A stretch of 64,000 bases of DNA from Vibrio navarrensis (lineage in GTDB: Bacteria > Pseudomonadota > Gammaproteobacteria > Enterobacterales > Vibrionaceae), in assembly GCF_015767675.1 (NCBI RefSeq), contig NZ_CP065218.1:62001-126000 (forward strand). Reading direction: 5' to 3'. The translations under genes and the position numbers were made by a program. Below, piece by piece: positions 7,492-15,752 of this stretch; positions within the stretch are counted from its first letter, which is position 1; each line of letters begins with the position of its first letter. A model generated the notes under the pieces. It made no database searches. It was given only the letters and a program-made list of their open reading frames with translations, and had not been told where the DNA came from.

Positions 7492-7764
7492 ATGATAACA
7501 ACGCTTGATTTACTCAACCGATTACGCATTGAAAAACAATTACTTAGTGATAGGCACGTTGCCAGATTCCTAGAGATTAACCATTCTACAGTTAACAAAT
7601 GGAGAAATGGCGGCACAATGAGTGATGAAATGGCTTGCGAAATCGCTGAAATGCTTGATTTAGATGTAGATTTGGTTTTGTTGGCAATCATCGCTGAACG
7701 CTCCAAGAATCAGCGTGCAATTGGCGCATTTGAGAGGCTAACAGAGAACCAAAAAATAGCATGA
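7492..7764 (+). CDS. phage Cro/CI-like HTH regulator (DUF3693-like)
   Basis: This is a 90-residue protein. A helix-turn-helix spans about residues 18-40 (DRHVARFLEINHSTVNKWR). The following MSDEMACEIAEMLDLDVDLVLLAIIAERSKN is the pattern of small DUF3693-type regulators found in Vibrio filamentous phages and related elements. The ATG at 7492 follows GGAGGG. It is divergent from the replication operon, which suggests that it controls the genetic switch. It is the last gene before the dif-like site. Confidence 0.7.
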   Translation: MITTLDLLNRLRIEKQLLSDRHVARFLEINHSTVNKWRNGGTMSDEMACEIAEMLDLDVDLVLLAIIAERSKNQRAIGAFERLTENQKIA

Positions 7765-7781
7765 AATGGCAGGCAAAAAGT

Positions 7782-7827
7782 AAAGGTAACGTATTGATTT
7801 AATTGCATTAGTTACCTTTCTTTTTTG
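7782..7827 (+). terminator. terminator of the phage regulator
   Basis: The arms AAAGGTAAC (7782-7790) and GTTACCTTT (7811-7819) are perfect, with a 20-nt AT-rich loop, followed by CTTTTTT. It ends about 10 bp before the dif-like site. Confidence 0.6.
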
Positions 7828-7835
7828 TCTATCTT

Positions 7836-7863
7836 GGTGCGTATTATATATGTTATGTTAAAT
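7836..7863 (+). other. dif: dif-like XerC/XerD recombination site, element boundary
   Basis: This is a 28-bp site. The XerC half is GGTGCGTATTA (7836-7846), the centre TATATG, and the XerD half TTATGTTAAAT (7853-7863). The XerD half is identical to that of known Vibrio and E. coli dif sites; from memory the whole differs from V. cholerae dif1 at three positions. It separates phage-like genes on the left from housekeeping genes on the right. It is therefore either the attachment junction of the element or the chromosome dif itself. A partner site is expected left of the window. Confidence 0.85.
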
Positions 7864-8150
7864 ATCCCAGTTTACTTCCTAGGTTCATGAGCAACAATAA
7901 ATCAATAAGTTACCTTCTCTCACTTTCACTTCACAAAAATCTGTTTTACGTTTACGCTGAGTTCATGAGCTTATGTTCTAGGTTTATTGTTAGGTTCATA
8001 AGTCTATTTAACAGTATTCGGATTTACCATAAAATCCATAATATAGAACAAAACAATCTGCGTTTGTTTTGTTCTATATTAAGTTCAAGCGTTTCTGCTA
8101 AAGTTCAACGTAGTGGAATGTTTGGATAATATTTTGTTCTGACAAAGAAA
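7864..8150. other. gene-free stretch beside dif
   Basis: This is AT-rich sequence without a convincing gene; the longest rightward open frame has no family features. It contains a recurrent AGGTTCAT(A/G)AG-type motif (7881, 7959 with one change, 7992) and the 18-bp inverted repeat listed separately. It may be terminus-region spacer or remnants of earlier Xer-mediated insertions. Confidence 0.4.
8039..8081. repeat. 18-bp perfect inverted repeat
   Basis: The arms TAATATAGAACAAAACAA (8039-8056) and TTGTTTTGTTCTATATTA (8064-8081) are perfectly complementary around a 7-nt loop. It lies about 180 bp from the dif-like site. It is not followed by a T-run, so it is not a simple terminator. Confidence 0.75.
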
Positions 8151-8171
8151 AAGGAGCGTTCTGCTCCTTGC
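8149..8171 (-). terminator. terminator of the yciH unit
   Basis: Stem AAGGAGC/GCTCCTT (8151-8157, 8163-8169). On the leftward strand it is followed by TTTTTC, 30 bases past the yciH stop. Confidence 0.75.
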
Positions 8172-8200
8172 GTTTGATTGCTTGTCGAGATAGAAACGTG

Positions 8201-8512
8201 CTATCCGCCTGCTAGTTTAACTTTCATGCCTTTTTTCTCTAGGTATGCTTTGATTTTCTCTCGAACATCACCCTGCATTTCAATGTTTCCGTCTTTGACT
8301 GAGCCGCCACAACCGCAGGTTTTCTTCAACTCTGCAGCAAGTAGCTTAAGAGGCGCATCATCAAGATCGAGTCCTGTAACTACACATACACCTTTGCCTT
8401 TCCGGCCTTTGGTTTCACGCTGAATGCGTACAATGCCATCACCTTTGGGGCGTTGTGCTTTAGGCTCATCTTGCTTAATTCGGCCTGTCTCTGTGGAATA
8501 TACAAGAGTCAT
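8201..8512 (-). CDS. yciH: YciH/SUI1-family translation factor
   Basis: This 103-residue protein has the SUI1/eIF1 fold: VRIQRETKGRKGKGVCVVTGLDLDD, then LKKTCGCGGSVKDGNIEMQGD, the family signature with its CGCGG loop. In E. coli, YciH tunes initiation fidelity and represses many mRNAs under stress. It lies 3 bp from the preceding same-strand gene, so the two are likely co-transcribed, and it ends at a clear terminator. Confidence 0.9.
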   Translation of the reverse strand: MTLVYSTETGRIKQDEPKAQRPKGDGIVRIQRETKGRKGKGVCVVTGLDLDDAPLKLLAAELKKTCGCGGSVKDGNIEMQGDVREKIKAYLEKKGMKVKLAGG

Positions 8513-8514
8513 AA

Positions 8515-8889
8515 CTATTTCTTCTGTTGCTGTTCTGCTTTCTGTTTTGCAATCAAATAGGCTTCAATGTGGCGTTGAATAGCCGCTTTTGAACCCTTAA
8601 TGAGTTTACCATTAAAAAAACAATACCAAGCGTTTGGTTCGCCAGTGTCATTTTTAATGGAAAAACCATTAAAATTTTCTGCTTGAGGTGTTCCGGATTC
8701 TAGCTTCCTATCTAAAGATGCAAACTCTCGAGGGTCAATGATGGATGCAGTGTCACACCACCAATCAATGCTCTTCTTGACGGCGATCAAGCTCCCCTGA
8801 AGAACATGATTCTTTATTCTTACCTGCCAGACACTGGTGTCATTACCAGCAGACTTTAAGTTAAAACCACGGTAATTTGATATAGCCAT
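8515..8889 (-). CDS. DUF3319-like protein
   Basis: This is a 124-residue soluble protein with two copies of a similar unit: NYRGFNLKSAGNDTSVWQV near the start and NFNGFSIKNDTGEPNAWYCF in the second half. Each is followed by a helix rich in lysine. The pattern suggests an internal duplication of a small alpha/beta domain. I associate it with DUF3319, an uncharacterised mainly Vibrio family, from memory. It is co-directional with yciH, with a 2-bp gap. Confidence 0.55.
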   Translation of the reverse strand: MAISNYRGFNLKSAGNDTSVWQVRIKNHVLQGSLIAVKKSIDWWCDTASIIDPREFASLDRKLESGTPQAENFNGFSIKNDTGEPNAWYCFFNGKLIKGSKAAIQRHIEAYLIAKQKAEQQQKK

Positions 8890-8991
8890 GTAACTGAATC
8901 ATCTATTAATTAAGTCTTAGATTAATGATAATTGTAATCAGGCGCTTAGCAAGTATAAAATGCTTATATTAACGTGTTATAGTGCACTAAA

Positions 8992-9948
8992 ATGAAAAAA
9001 AACCTTTATGCATATACAGATACCACTGAAGTCAAAGGGCTTATCGAACGATTGAGCCAAAGGCCCGATCTGGAGTTTTTCAATGAGTTTACCCAATTCA
9101 AGTATGCCAAAAATTCGTTACTCGCTATACAAAATGATTGGAGTCGGTACCTAGATTTTTGCAACCAAGCAAAAATAACCATACTACCCTGCTCTATCAT
9201 TGCCATGCGGCGCTTTATTGAAACACAAGCAAGGGAGAGAAAATATTCATCCATTCGGCGCTCATGTGTTCATATCGGCCTAGTTCACCAATTGCTCTCA
9301 TTGGCCAACCCAACCTCACATCGCACAATTCAACTATCACTGAATGAATTGCGCTTAGCGAAAGGTTCAAACCCAAGTCAGGCTAGTGCGTTTACCAAAG
9401 AGCATCTTGCTCAATTGCATTCCACTTTATTGAAAAGCAAGAACAACAAAGACATCCGCGATTGTGCAATCTACTCAATTATGTTTGAGTGCGCAGCAAA
9501 ACGCTCAGAGTTAAAAGCACTACGCATGGAGTCTGTACGAAAAATTGGCGACACAGCTTCTATTACGATTGGTGATACAGCTTACCAGTTGAGCGAGTTA
9601 AGTAGTCTAGCTTGTAAGCGTTGGCTAGAACGCTTACCTGTGGATGCTCATTACCTTTTTGCCGCGATTGACAAACACGGTAACCTGTCATCAAGCCAAC
9701 TTGATGATTCTTCGATATTTAGAATCATGCAAAATGCAGGGAAACGATTGGGATTGGATAAGACTTTTTCAGGCCAGTCTGCGCGTATTGGTGCGGTAGA
9801 GCAACTACGTACTCAAGGAATGAAAATTAGAGAAATACAAGACTTTGGTCGCTGGCTTAGCCCTGCCATGCCTTATCAGTACGCAGGACGTCAAGGCATG
9901 GCACAGCAAGAAATGTTGCAGTTTAAAATAATCAGACCGTGGGATTAA
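8992..9948 (+). CDS. stand-alone tyrosine recombinase, altered active site
   Basis: This is a 318-residue tyrosine recombinase. Residues 30-110 form a SAM-like core-binding domain and 130-315 the catalytic domain. Visible catalytic positions are R171 in KRSEL, R265 in SGQSARIGA, W288 in GRWLS and the nucleophile region AMPYQYA (Y295/Y297). The first histidine of the usual HxxR box (GHSAR) is Q262, which may lower or change activity. It is about 1.1 kb from the dif-like site. Its stop overlaps the convergent ddl stop. It could be a domesticated integrase; no attachment duplication was seen around it. Confidence 0.7.
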   Translation: MKKNLYAYTDTTEVKGLIERLSQRPDLEFFNEFTQFKYAKNSLLAIQNDWSRYLDFCNQAKITILPCSIIAMRRFIETQARERKYSSIRRSCVHIGLVHQLLSLANPTSHRTIQLSLNELRLAKGSNPSQASAFTKEHLAQLHSTLLKSKNNKDIRDCAIYSIMFECAAKRSELKALRMESVRKIGDTASITIGDTAYQLSELSSLACKRWLERLPVDAHYLFAAIDKHGNLSSSQLDDSSIFRIMQNAGKRLGLDKTFSGQSARIGAVEQLRTQGMKIREIQDFGRWLSPAMPYQYAGRQGMAQQEMLQFKIIRPWD

Positions 9949-10976
9949 GCTGTGATTGAACGCTCAATGCAGTCGGCAAGATAGTCGTGGAATCGATGGC
10001 CGTTGTGCTGCAGCATCTTGGGGAACATCGAGATAGGAGTCATACCAGGGAATGTATTCACTTCATTAAGGTAGATCTCTCCCTCTTCTGTTAAAAAGAA
10101 GTCAATCCGAGACAGGTGGCGCAGGTTCATTTGTCTAAATACTTTCTCACTGCATTCACGAATGGTATCGAGTTGTTTTTGAGTTAAATTTGTTGCTTCT
10201 ACTTCGGTCAAAGAATGGCTGCTAGCACTGTATTTCTCATCGTAGCTATAAAATGAACCTGCAGGTGCGATGATTTCACCTGGTTTTGAAATATGCAGTT
10301 CACCGTTCATTTCGTAAGCTGCGACCTCAAGCTCACGTGGTTTAACCGCTTTTTCAACGAGAACTTGATGAGAGAAATTAAACGCTTTGTCGATCGCCTC
10401 GTCGAGTTCTTCCTGTTTAGTCACGCTGTAACATCCCACAGAAGAGCCCTGTCTCGCCGCTTTAACAAACACCGTTCCCCACTTTGCAAAAGCTTCAGCA
10501 CTTTTAAAATGGGCAGTCTGATCATTTTTAGTCAAAAAGAGGTACGGAGTATTGGGAATGCCGATGGCATCATACCAAAGCTTTGACGTGATTTTATTAA
10601 AGCTATTGCTACTCGCTTCTGGACCACAACCGAAATAAGGAATATTGGCAAGTTCAAACAGAGATTGGATGTCTCCTGTTTCACCAGGATAACCATGGAT
10701 ACAAGGCACGATGAAGTCAATCTTGATGACATCGCTAGCATAGTCACTTTTAATGCTATTGGTGTGGATATCTAGGTAAACAAGATTACCTTGCTGATCA
10801 AACCAACCTTCATTTTTAATTTCAACTTTGCAAACGTTCACGCCTTCAATGAGGTTCAATTGCTGCTCAAGAAAGCCGGCTGAAAGCAGCGAAATCTCAT
10901 GCTCTGATGAGCCTCCGCCACACAGAAGTAGGATGTTTCTCTTCATTTGAATAATCTGATCCGTGATAAAGGACAT
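9945..10976 (-). CDS. ddlA: D-alanine--D-alanine ligase
   Basis: An ATP-grasp ligase that makes the D-Ala-D-Ala dipeptide for peptidoglycan in the cytoplasm. NILLLCGGGSSEHEISLLSA is the N-terminal signature; IPYFGCGPEASSNSFNK, VEKAVKPRELEVAAY and the Mg-binding YLNEVNTFPGMTPISMFPKM near the C-terminus are all typical. The length is about 333-343 residues. The upstream ATG (10976) has GAG at a fair distance; an internal ATG at 10946 begins MKRNILLLCGGG, as in many homologues, so the start is uncertain. Vibrio may carry a second ddl elsewhere. Confidence 0.9.
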   Translation of the reverse strand: MSFITDQIIQMKRNILLLCGGGSSEHEISLLSAGFLEQQLNLIEGVNVCKVEIKNEGWFDQQGNLVYLDIHTNSIKSDYASDVIKIDFIVPCIHGYPGETGDIQSLFELANIPYFGCGPEASSNSFNKITSKLWYDAIGIPNTPYLFLTKNDQTAHFKSAEAFAKWGTVFVKAARQGSSVGCYSVTKQEELDEAIDKAFNFSHQVLVEKAVKPRELEVAAYEMNGELHISKPGEIIAPAGSFYSYDEKYSASSHSLTEVEATNLTQKQLDTIRECSEKVFRQMNLRHLSRIDFFLTEEGEIYLNEVNTFPGMTPISMFPKMLQHNGHRFHDYLADCIERSITA

Positions 10977-11101
10977 GCTTACTCAATGATAGCGATATAA
11001 CGTGAGAGGTACAGTTATTTATCGGCAATAGTTAATGAGACAAGCTTAAGTGCGTATTTGTTAGGCAAAGGAGCCATGTTATGGCTCCTTGAACTCTGAC
11101 A

Positions 11102-11677
11102 TTAGTTTAATTTATTCAGCGTTGGGTAATCCGAGTTTTTGATCGAGTCGATGCTCTTCACGAAAGGTTTTAGGTCTTTAAACTCTTGAGGAAGATTGGC
11201 AATGGCTTTTTTAGCCTCAGTACTGTTGGCGAAATCGCCGTACAAAATAGTAAACCATTTAGTCCCATTGACGACCTTGTAGTTTTCCCAAATCGGTTGT
11301 TCATTTTTGGGCAGACGTGAGGCAAAGTAGTCCACCTTCGATTGCGTGCCAACAGCCATCACCTGAATGGTGTAGCCGAAACGTTGTAACTGATCACGCT
11401 GTTTTTGGCTCGGCGGAACAATTTTTACCGCTTTGGGGCGTTCGGTTGGCGGGCTGAGTTTGACAACGGCTTTTTCTTCAACCGGAGTTTCAACTTTCAC
11501 CATTGGCTGCGGCAGATTTGTCTCTTGAACCACATCCTGTTGGGCCATCAAAGGCTCAGGGATGGTATCCATTTTAAACTCTTCACGGTGGCTTTCTGAG
11601 GTCACATTGGTGACGTAATCACCGGATGAACAAGCAGAAAGCAACACAGACAAGGTAACGATTGCAACTTTTTTCAT
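11102..11677 (-). CDS. SPOR-domain lipoprotein
   Basis: This is a 191-residue lipoprotein. MKKVAIVTLSVLLSACSSG has lipobox LSAC. A proline- and valine-rich linker (about 40-95) leads to a C-terminal SPOR domain (about 105-185: GYTIQVMAVGTQSKVDYFASRL, then WFTILYGDFANSTEAKKAI). SPOR domains bind denuded glycan strands at septa, which suggests a cell-division or envelope role. A hairpin of 10-bp arms lies just past the stop (11068-11090). It is monocistronic, with GC content like its neighbours. Confidence 0.8.
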   Translation of the reverse strand: MKKVAIVTLSVLLSACSSGDYVTNVTSESHREEFKMDTIPEPLMAQQDVVQETNLPQPMVKVETPVEEKAVVKLSPPTERPKAVKIVPPSQKQRDQLQRFGYTIQVMAVGTQSKVDYFASRLPKNEQPIWENYKVVNGTKWFTILYGDFANSTEAKKAIANLPQEFKDLKPFVKSIDSIKNSDYPTLNKLN

Positions 11678-11902
11678 GGAATGGCTCAGCTCTATACAAA
11701 TTTACTGTAAATCATGCCGATAGCGTAGATGAGAATCAAGCGTCTATCTGCATAAACTGGTTGTAACATGTGATTTGCAACACAAAGTGTCTACCGCTTG
11801 CCGATTTAGTAAGCATAGTTGTACTTGGGTAAGTTTCACTCAGGTTATTTTTGTTTATCATGCTATTGATCTGGCTTCTTAAGCTTTTTAGGAGAGATTT
11901 GG

Positions 11903-14581
11903 GTGAACAAGCTACAAAAGTTATTTAAACCAACGTCGATTGCAGTTATTGGGGCGTCACAACGTAACTTAAGCGCAGGCAACATCGTCATGAAGAATCT
12001 GCTACAAAGTGGCTTCGAAGGTGCAATTATACCAGTGACGCCCAAGTATCGCTCGGTGGCGGGCGTGTTGGCCTACTCTTCAGTGGCTTCGCTGCCATTT
12101 GCGGCCGATGTCGCGATTCTCTGTACCCGCTCTGAACGGAACGTGGAAATTTTTAAGCAGTTAGCCGAAGCAGGGACCGAGTTTGTCATTGTCCTCGCTT
12201 CAGATACGGATTACCCGCATCATGAAGAGGCATCGGTCGCCGACGCGTGCTTAGCCATCGCCAGAGCACATCAGATGAGAATTCTCGGCCCCAATAGTCT
12301 TGGGCTTATCTTACCTTGGCAAAAATTCAACGCGTCTTTTTCTCCATCGACAGCAAAGCCAGGCAAAATTGCCTTTGTTTCTCAATCTGCTGCGGTATGC
12401 ACGACCGTTCTTGACTGGGCAAATGATAAAGAGATCGGCTTTTCTGCGTTTGTCTCTGTCGGCAATGGATTGGATATCGATTTTGACGAGCTGCTTGATT
12501 ACTTTAGTACCGACAGTAAAACAGATGCCATTCTGCTCTATTTGGATTCAATCACTGACGCAAGACGCTTTATGTCTGCCGCGCGAGCCGCTTCGCGCAA
12601 CCGACGCATCCTTGTGCTCAAAGGGGGGCGCTCACCGCATGGCAGACGTGCATTGAATAAACCCAGTGCTGATACGTTAGATATTGTTTACGATTCCGCC
12701 ATAAGGCGCAGTGGGATGTTGCGCGTACACAATACACATGAACTTTTTGCTGCCGTTGAAACCTTAACGCATTCTGTTCCTTTACGCGGCGAGCGTCTTG
12801 CTATCATCACCAACGGCGCTGGTCCTGCTTTGATGGCGGTGGATACGCTGCTTGATCGAGGTGGTCAGTTGGCGACTTTACCTGAAGATATCAATAACTT
12901 ACTTTCATCCATTCTTCCAACTAGCTGGTCTCATTCCAACCCTATCGATGTGGTGGGCGACGCGGACAAGGTGCGTTATGTCAAAACGATCAATGCCATT
13001 TTAGATAGCGACTGCGCTGATGCGCTACTGATCATGCACAGCCCTTCTGCGGTCTCAGATTCCGTCGAGGCAGCCGAAGCGATTATTGCTGCGATCAAAG
13101 CACACCCTCGACACAAGCGCTTTAATATTCTAACTAATTGGTCAGGCGAACAGACAGCCAAACCGGCTAGATTACTTTTTACTAAGGCAGGCATCCCAAC
13201 TTATAGAACGCCAGAAAGTGCCGTGGTCGCATTCATGCACCTCGTCGAATATCGCAGAAACCAGAAGCAACTGATGGAAACGCCTACCACTGCGGAGCCT
13301 TTACACATTGCAGACGTAAATACTGCCAAAGAGTGGGTTGAACAACAGCTAAGTGAAAAAACGCAGGTCAGTTTAGACACGCATCAACTCGGAACGCTGC
13401 TAAAGCTGTTTAATTTCGACGTACTGCCGACTTGGATTGCAGGAGACAACAGTGAAGCCGTACATATTGCCGAGCAAATTGGTTACCCTGTAGCGGTTAA
13501 ACTACGCTCTCCTGATATTGCCCATAAATCGGATGTGCAAGGCGTCATGCTCAATCTGCGTAATAGCAAAGAAGTAGCTTCCGCGGCAGACGCCATTTTA
13601 GACCGTACCAAGCTCTCCTACCCCGCGGCGAGAATCCACGGTCTGTTGGTGCAAGGCATGGCAAAACTGGCTGGCGGAGAAGAAATTCGCGTCAAAGTGA
13701 TCACAGATAAAGTCTTTGGCCCGGTTATTTTGCTTGGCCAAGGCGGTTCTGAATGGAGCGAATCGCGTGATGCCTCCGCCGCGCTTCCACCGTTGAACAT
13801 GAGCTTGGCAAGATACTTGATCGTTCGGGCAATTAAAGAAGGCCATATTCGCTTGCAGAAACTGCCAGAGCCCATGGATGTACTAGGACTGGCGAAATTC
13901 TTAGTTAGGATCTCTCAAATGGTGGTTGAACTGCCACAAATAAAAGAGTTGGATATCCATCCCGTTTTGGCAAATGGTGAACACTTTACTATCTTAGACG
14001 CCGATTTGACCCTAGAACATCATGCTGGCAATGGGCAGGAACGTCTAGCAATTCGCCCTTTTCCTGCCGAGTTCGTTGAGACGGTGACGCTTAAAGATGG
14101 CGAGGTGATTTTACTGCGCCCTATCTTGCCGGAAGATGAACCGCAACATGCGGACTTTATCAGTAAAGTCTCCAAAGAAGACCTTTATAAACGTTTTTTT
14201 AGCGATGTCGGAGAGTTCAATCATGAAGCGCTGGCTAACTTAACCCAAATCGACTATGACCGGGAAATGGCCTTTGTCGCTATCTCCTTTAGTGAGGGCG
14301 AAGCGAGGATCATTGGCGTATCACGTGCGTTGATCAATCCTGAAAATACCGAAGCGGAATTTGCCATTTTGATCCGCTCGGATCTAAAGGGTAAAGGGCT
14401 CGGCAATGTATTGATGACGAAGATCATCGACTATTGCCGTGCGAAAGGCACTCAGCGTATGACAGGCATCACTATGCCAACCAACCGAGGTATGTTGATG
14501 CTGGCACAGAAAATGGGCTTTGCGCTTGATGTCCATTTTGAAGATGGCACTGCTGACATGGTGTTGCCACTTAATCCTTAA
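11903..14581 (+). CDS. patZ: protein lysine acetyltransferase PatZ (acyl-CoA synthetase-like plus GNAT)
   Basis: This is an 892-residue protein. A CoA-binding domain (1-130, LFKPTSIAVIGASQRNLSAG) is followed by a succinyl-CoA ligase-like region (150-460), an ATP-grasp domain (490-700, GYPVAVKLRSPDIAHKSDV) and a C-terminal GNAT domain (730-890, SDLKGKGLGNVLMTKIIDYC as acetyl-CoA loop). This is the architecture of Pat/PatZ, which acetylates acetyl-CoA synthetase and other proteins. Length matches the family. GTG start at 11903 with AGGAGA before it. It is monocistronic. Confidence 0.9.
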   Translation: MNKLQKLFKPTSIAVIGASQRNLSAGNIVMKNLLQSGFEGAIIPVTPKYRSVAGVLAYSSVASLPFAADVAILCTRSERNVEIFKQLAEAGTEFVIVLASDTDYPHHEEASVADACLAIARAHQMRILGPNSLGLILPWQKFNASFSPSTAKPGKIAFVSQSAAVCTTVLDWANDKEIGFSAFVSVGNGLDIDFDELLDYFSTDSKTDAILLYLDSITDARRFMSAARAASRNRRILVLKGGRSPHGRRALNKPSADTLDIVYDSAIRRSGMLRVHNTHELFAAVETLTHSVPLRGERLAIITNGAGPALMAVDTLLDRGGQLATLPEDINNLLSSILPTSWSHSNPIDVVGDADKVRYVKTINAILDSDCADALLIMHSPSAVSDSVEAAEAIIAAIKAHPRHKRFNILTNWSGEQTAKPARLLFTKAGIPTYRTPESAVVAFMHLVEYRRNQKQLMETPTTAEPLHIADVNTAKEWVEQQLSEKTQVSLDTHQLGTLLKLFNFDVLPTWIAGDNSEAVHIAEQIGYPVAVKLRSPDIAHKSDVQGVMLNLRNSKEVASAADAILDRTKLSYPAARIHGLLVQGMAKLAGGEEIRVKVITDKVFGPVILLGQGGSEWSESRDASAALPPLNMSLARYLIVRAIKEGHIRLQKLPEPMDVLGLAKFLVRISQMVVELPQIKELDIHPVLANGEHFTILDADLTLEHHAGNGQERLAIRPFPAEFVETVTLKDGEVILLRPILPEDEPQHADFISKVSKEDLYKRFFSDVGEFNHEALANLTQIDYDREMAFVAISFSEGEARIIGVSRALINPENTEAEFAILIRSDLKGKGLGNVLMTKIIDYCRAKGTQRMTGITMPTNRGMLMLAQKMGFALDVHFEDGTADMVLPLNP

Positions 14582-14632
14582 AAAAACCTTATCACTTAAA
14601 GCTTTAGACGGGAGAAAATTTACCTCTCTCGC

Positions 14633-15526
14633 CTATTTCAACTTCCAGTGCTTTTTCAAATGCTGAATACACCACGACTTAGCTTCCCCCATCTGATTGC
14701 GTTTCCAACCTAACACAATATTCATCGTCATTGTTTCACTGCCGGAGATCGCTTTCAGTAAACCTTGTTCAATTAAGGGTATCGCCATGCTGCTGGGTAA
14801 AGTTCCAATGCCTAACCCTGCAATCAAGGCATCGATTTTTGCTTGCAGATTGGTTACGGTTAAACGTGGTTGCTTTTGGATCACGTTGACGCTTAGCGCT
14901 GGCTGCTCACGGGCCGTATCGGCAATGGCAATGATGCGGTGTTTTTCTCTCACGGTGTCATCAAACTGCCCACTTCGATTGTGAATATAGTGGTTTGCCG
15001 CGGCTACCCAAATCATCGACATCTTGCCAATCAATTCGGTTTTTACATCGTGAGGAACCACGTCCAGTGCGGGACAGACTAACAAGTCGGCTCGTCCAGA
15101 TTGCAAGGCTTCCCAACACCCCGCTAAGATTTCTTCTTGTAACCTGACTCTCGTTTTGCTCACGTTGCCCAACGCTTCGACTAAAGGGAAAAAGTGGTTT
15201 ACTGAGATAATGCCATCGTAAGCAATCGTGATGTCCAACTCCCATCCGTTCGCCAGTAACGTGGCGTCATTGACTAACTTTTCAGTCGCACCAAGGATCG
15301 TTCGCCCTCGCTCCAAGATCAAACGCCCCGCCTCGGTAAAGTTTGCCTTATGACCGGATCGATCAAAGATCATGATGTCCAGCTCTTGCTCCAACTTCTG
15401 GATCTGATAGCTGAGCGAGGATGGCGCCCTATCAAGCTCATTGGCCGCGGCGGCAAAACTTCCGCGCCTTTCTATGGCATCAAGGATATGTAGCGCTTCT
15501 AACGTTATCGGACTTTGCACAAACAC
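14633..15526 (-). CDS. hupR: LysR-type regulator HupR
   Basis: This is a 297-residue LysR protein. The N-terminal winged HTH (ALHILDAIERRGSFAAAANELDRAPSSLSYQIQKLE) is followed by a type-2 periplasmic-binding-like effector domain (about 90-295). It is divergent from a HupA-like haem receptor gene. In V. vulnificus the same arrangement exists: HupR activates hupA in response to haem. The assignment rests on this arrangement and on the receptor match. A weak CRP-like site (TGTGA-N6-TCAAC, 15537-15552) lies just before its start. Confidence 0.75.
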   Translation of the reverse strand: MFVQSPITLEALHILDAIERRGSFAAAANELDRAPSSLSYQIQKLEQELDIMIFDRSGHKANFTEAGRLILERGRTILGATEKLVNDATLLANGWELDITIAYDGIISVNHFFPLVEALGNVSKTRVRLQEEILAGCWEALQSGRADLLVCPALDVVPHDVKTELIGKMSMIWVAAANHYIHNRSGQFDDTVREKHRIIAIADTAREQPALSVNVIQKQPRLTVTNLQAKIDALIAGLGIGTLPSSMAIPLIEQGLLKAISGSETMTMNIVLGWKRNQMGEAKSWCIQHLKKHWKLK

Positions 15527-15677
15527 CTCTTTTAAATGTGATCAAAATCAACTTTCTGAGTTTTATAGAATCACACATTAATTCATCTAAAGATCACTCT
15601 ATTTGTATGATTTAAAAAGAATATTTACCATTTCAGTACTCATTGTAGATAAATAGGCGCTATACTTTAATTATGAG

Positions 15678-15696
15678 AATGATAGCAATTATCATT
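15678..15696. promoter_or_regulatory. Fur box upstream of hupA
   Basis: AATGATA-GCAAT-TATCATT has perfect 7-bp arms around 5 bp. It closely matches the Fur consensus, 57 bp before the hupA ATG. Iron-replete Fur would repress hupA here. Confidence 0.85.
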
Positions 15697-15752
15697 AGCA
15701 TCCAATATTATTGCGCCGTTAAATCGCCTACGATGGATTTTAAGGTAGTAAA

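Noticed and set aside
7887..8129. 80-residue open frame beside dif
   Set aside because: No ribosome site or family features; it runs through the perfect inverted repeat, so it is likely chance.
8149..8171. AAGGAGC hairpin considered as part of the element end
   Set aside because: It lies right of dif and ends the yciH transcript, so it belongs to the chromosome.
11068..11090. 10-bp hairpin after the SPOR lipoprotein as an intrinsic terminator
   Set aside because: The stem is perfect but no T-run follows on the leftward strand, so termination is not claimed.
15537..15552. CRP site before hupR
   Set aside because: One half (TGTGA) is good but the other is TCAAC with two changes; kept only as a weak remark.
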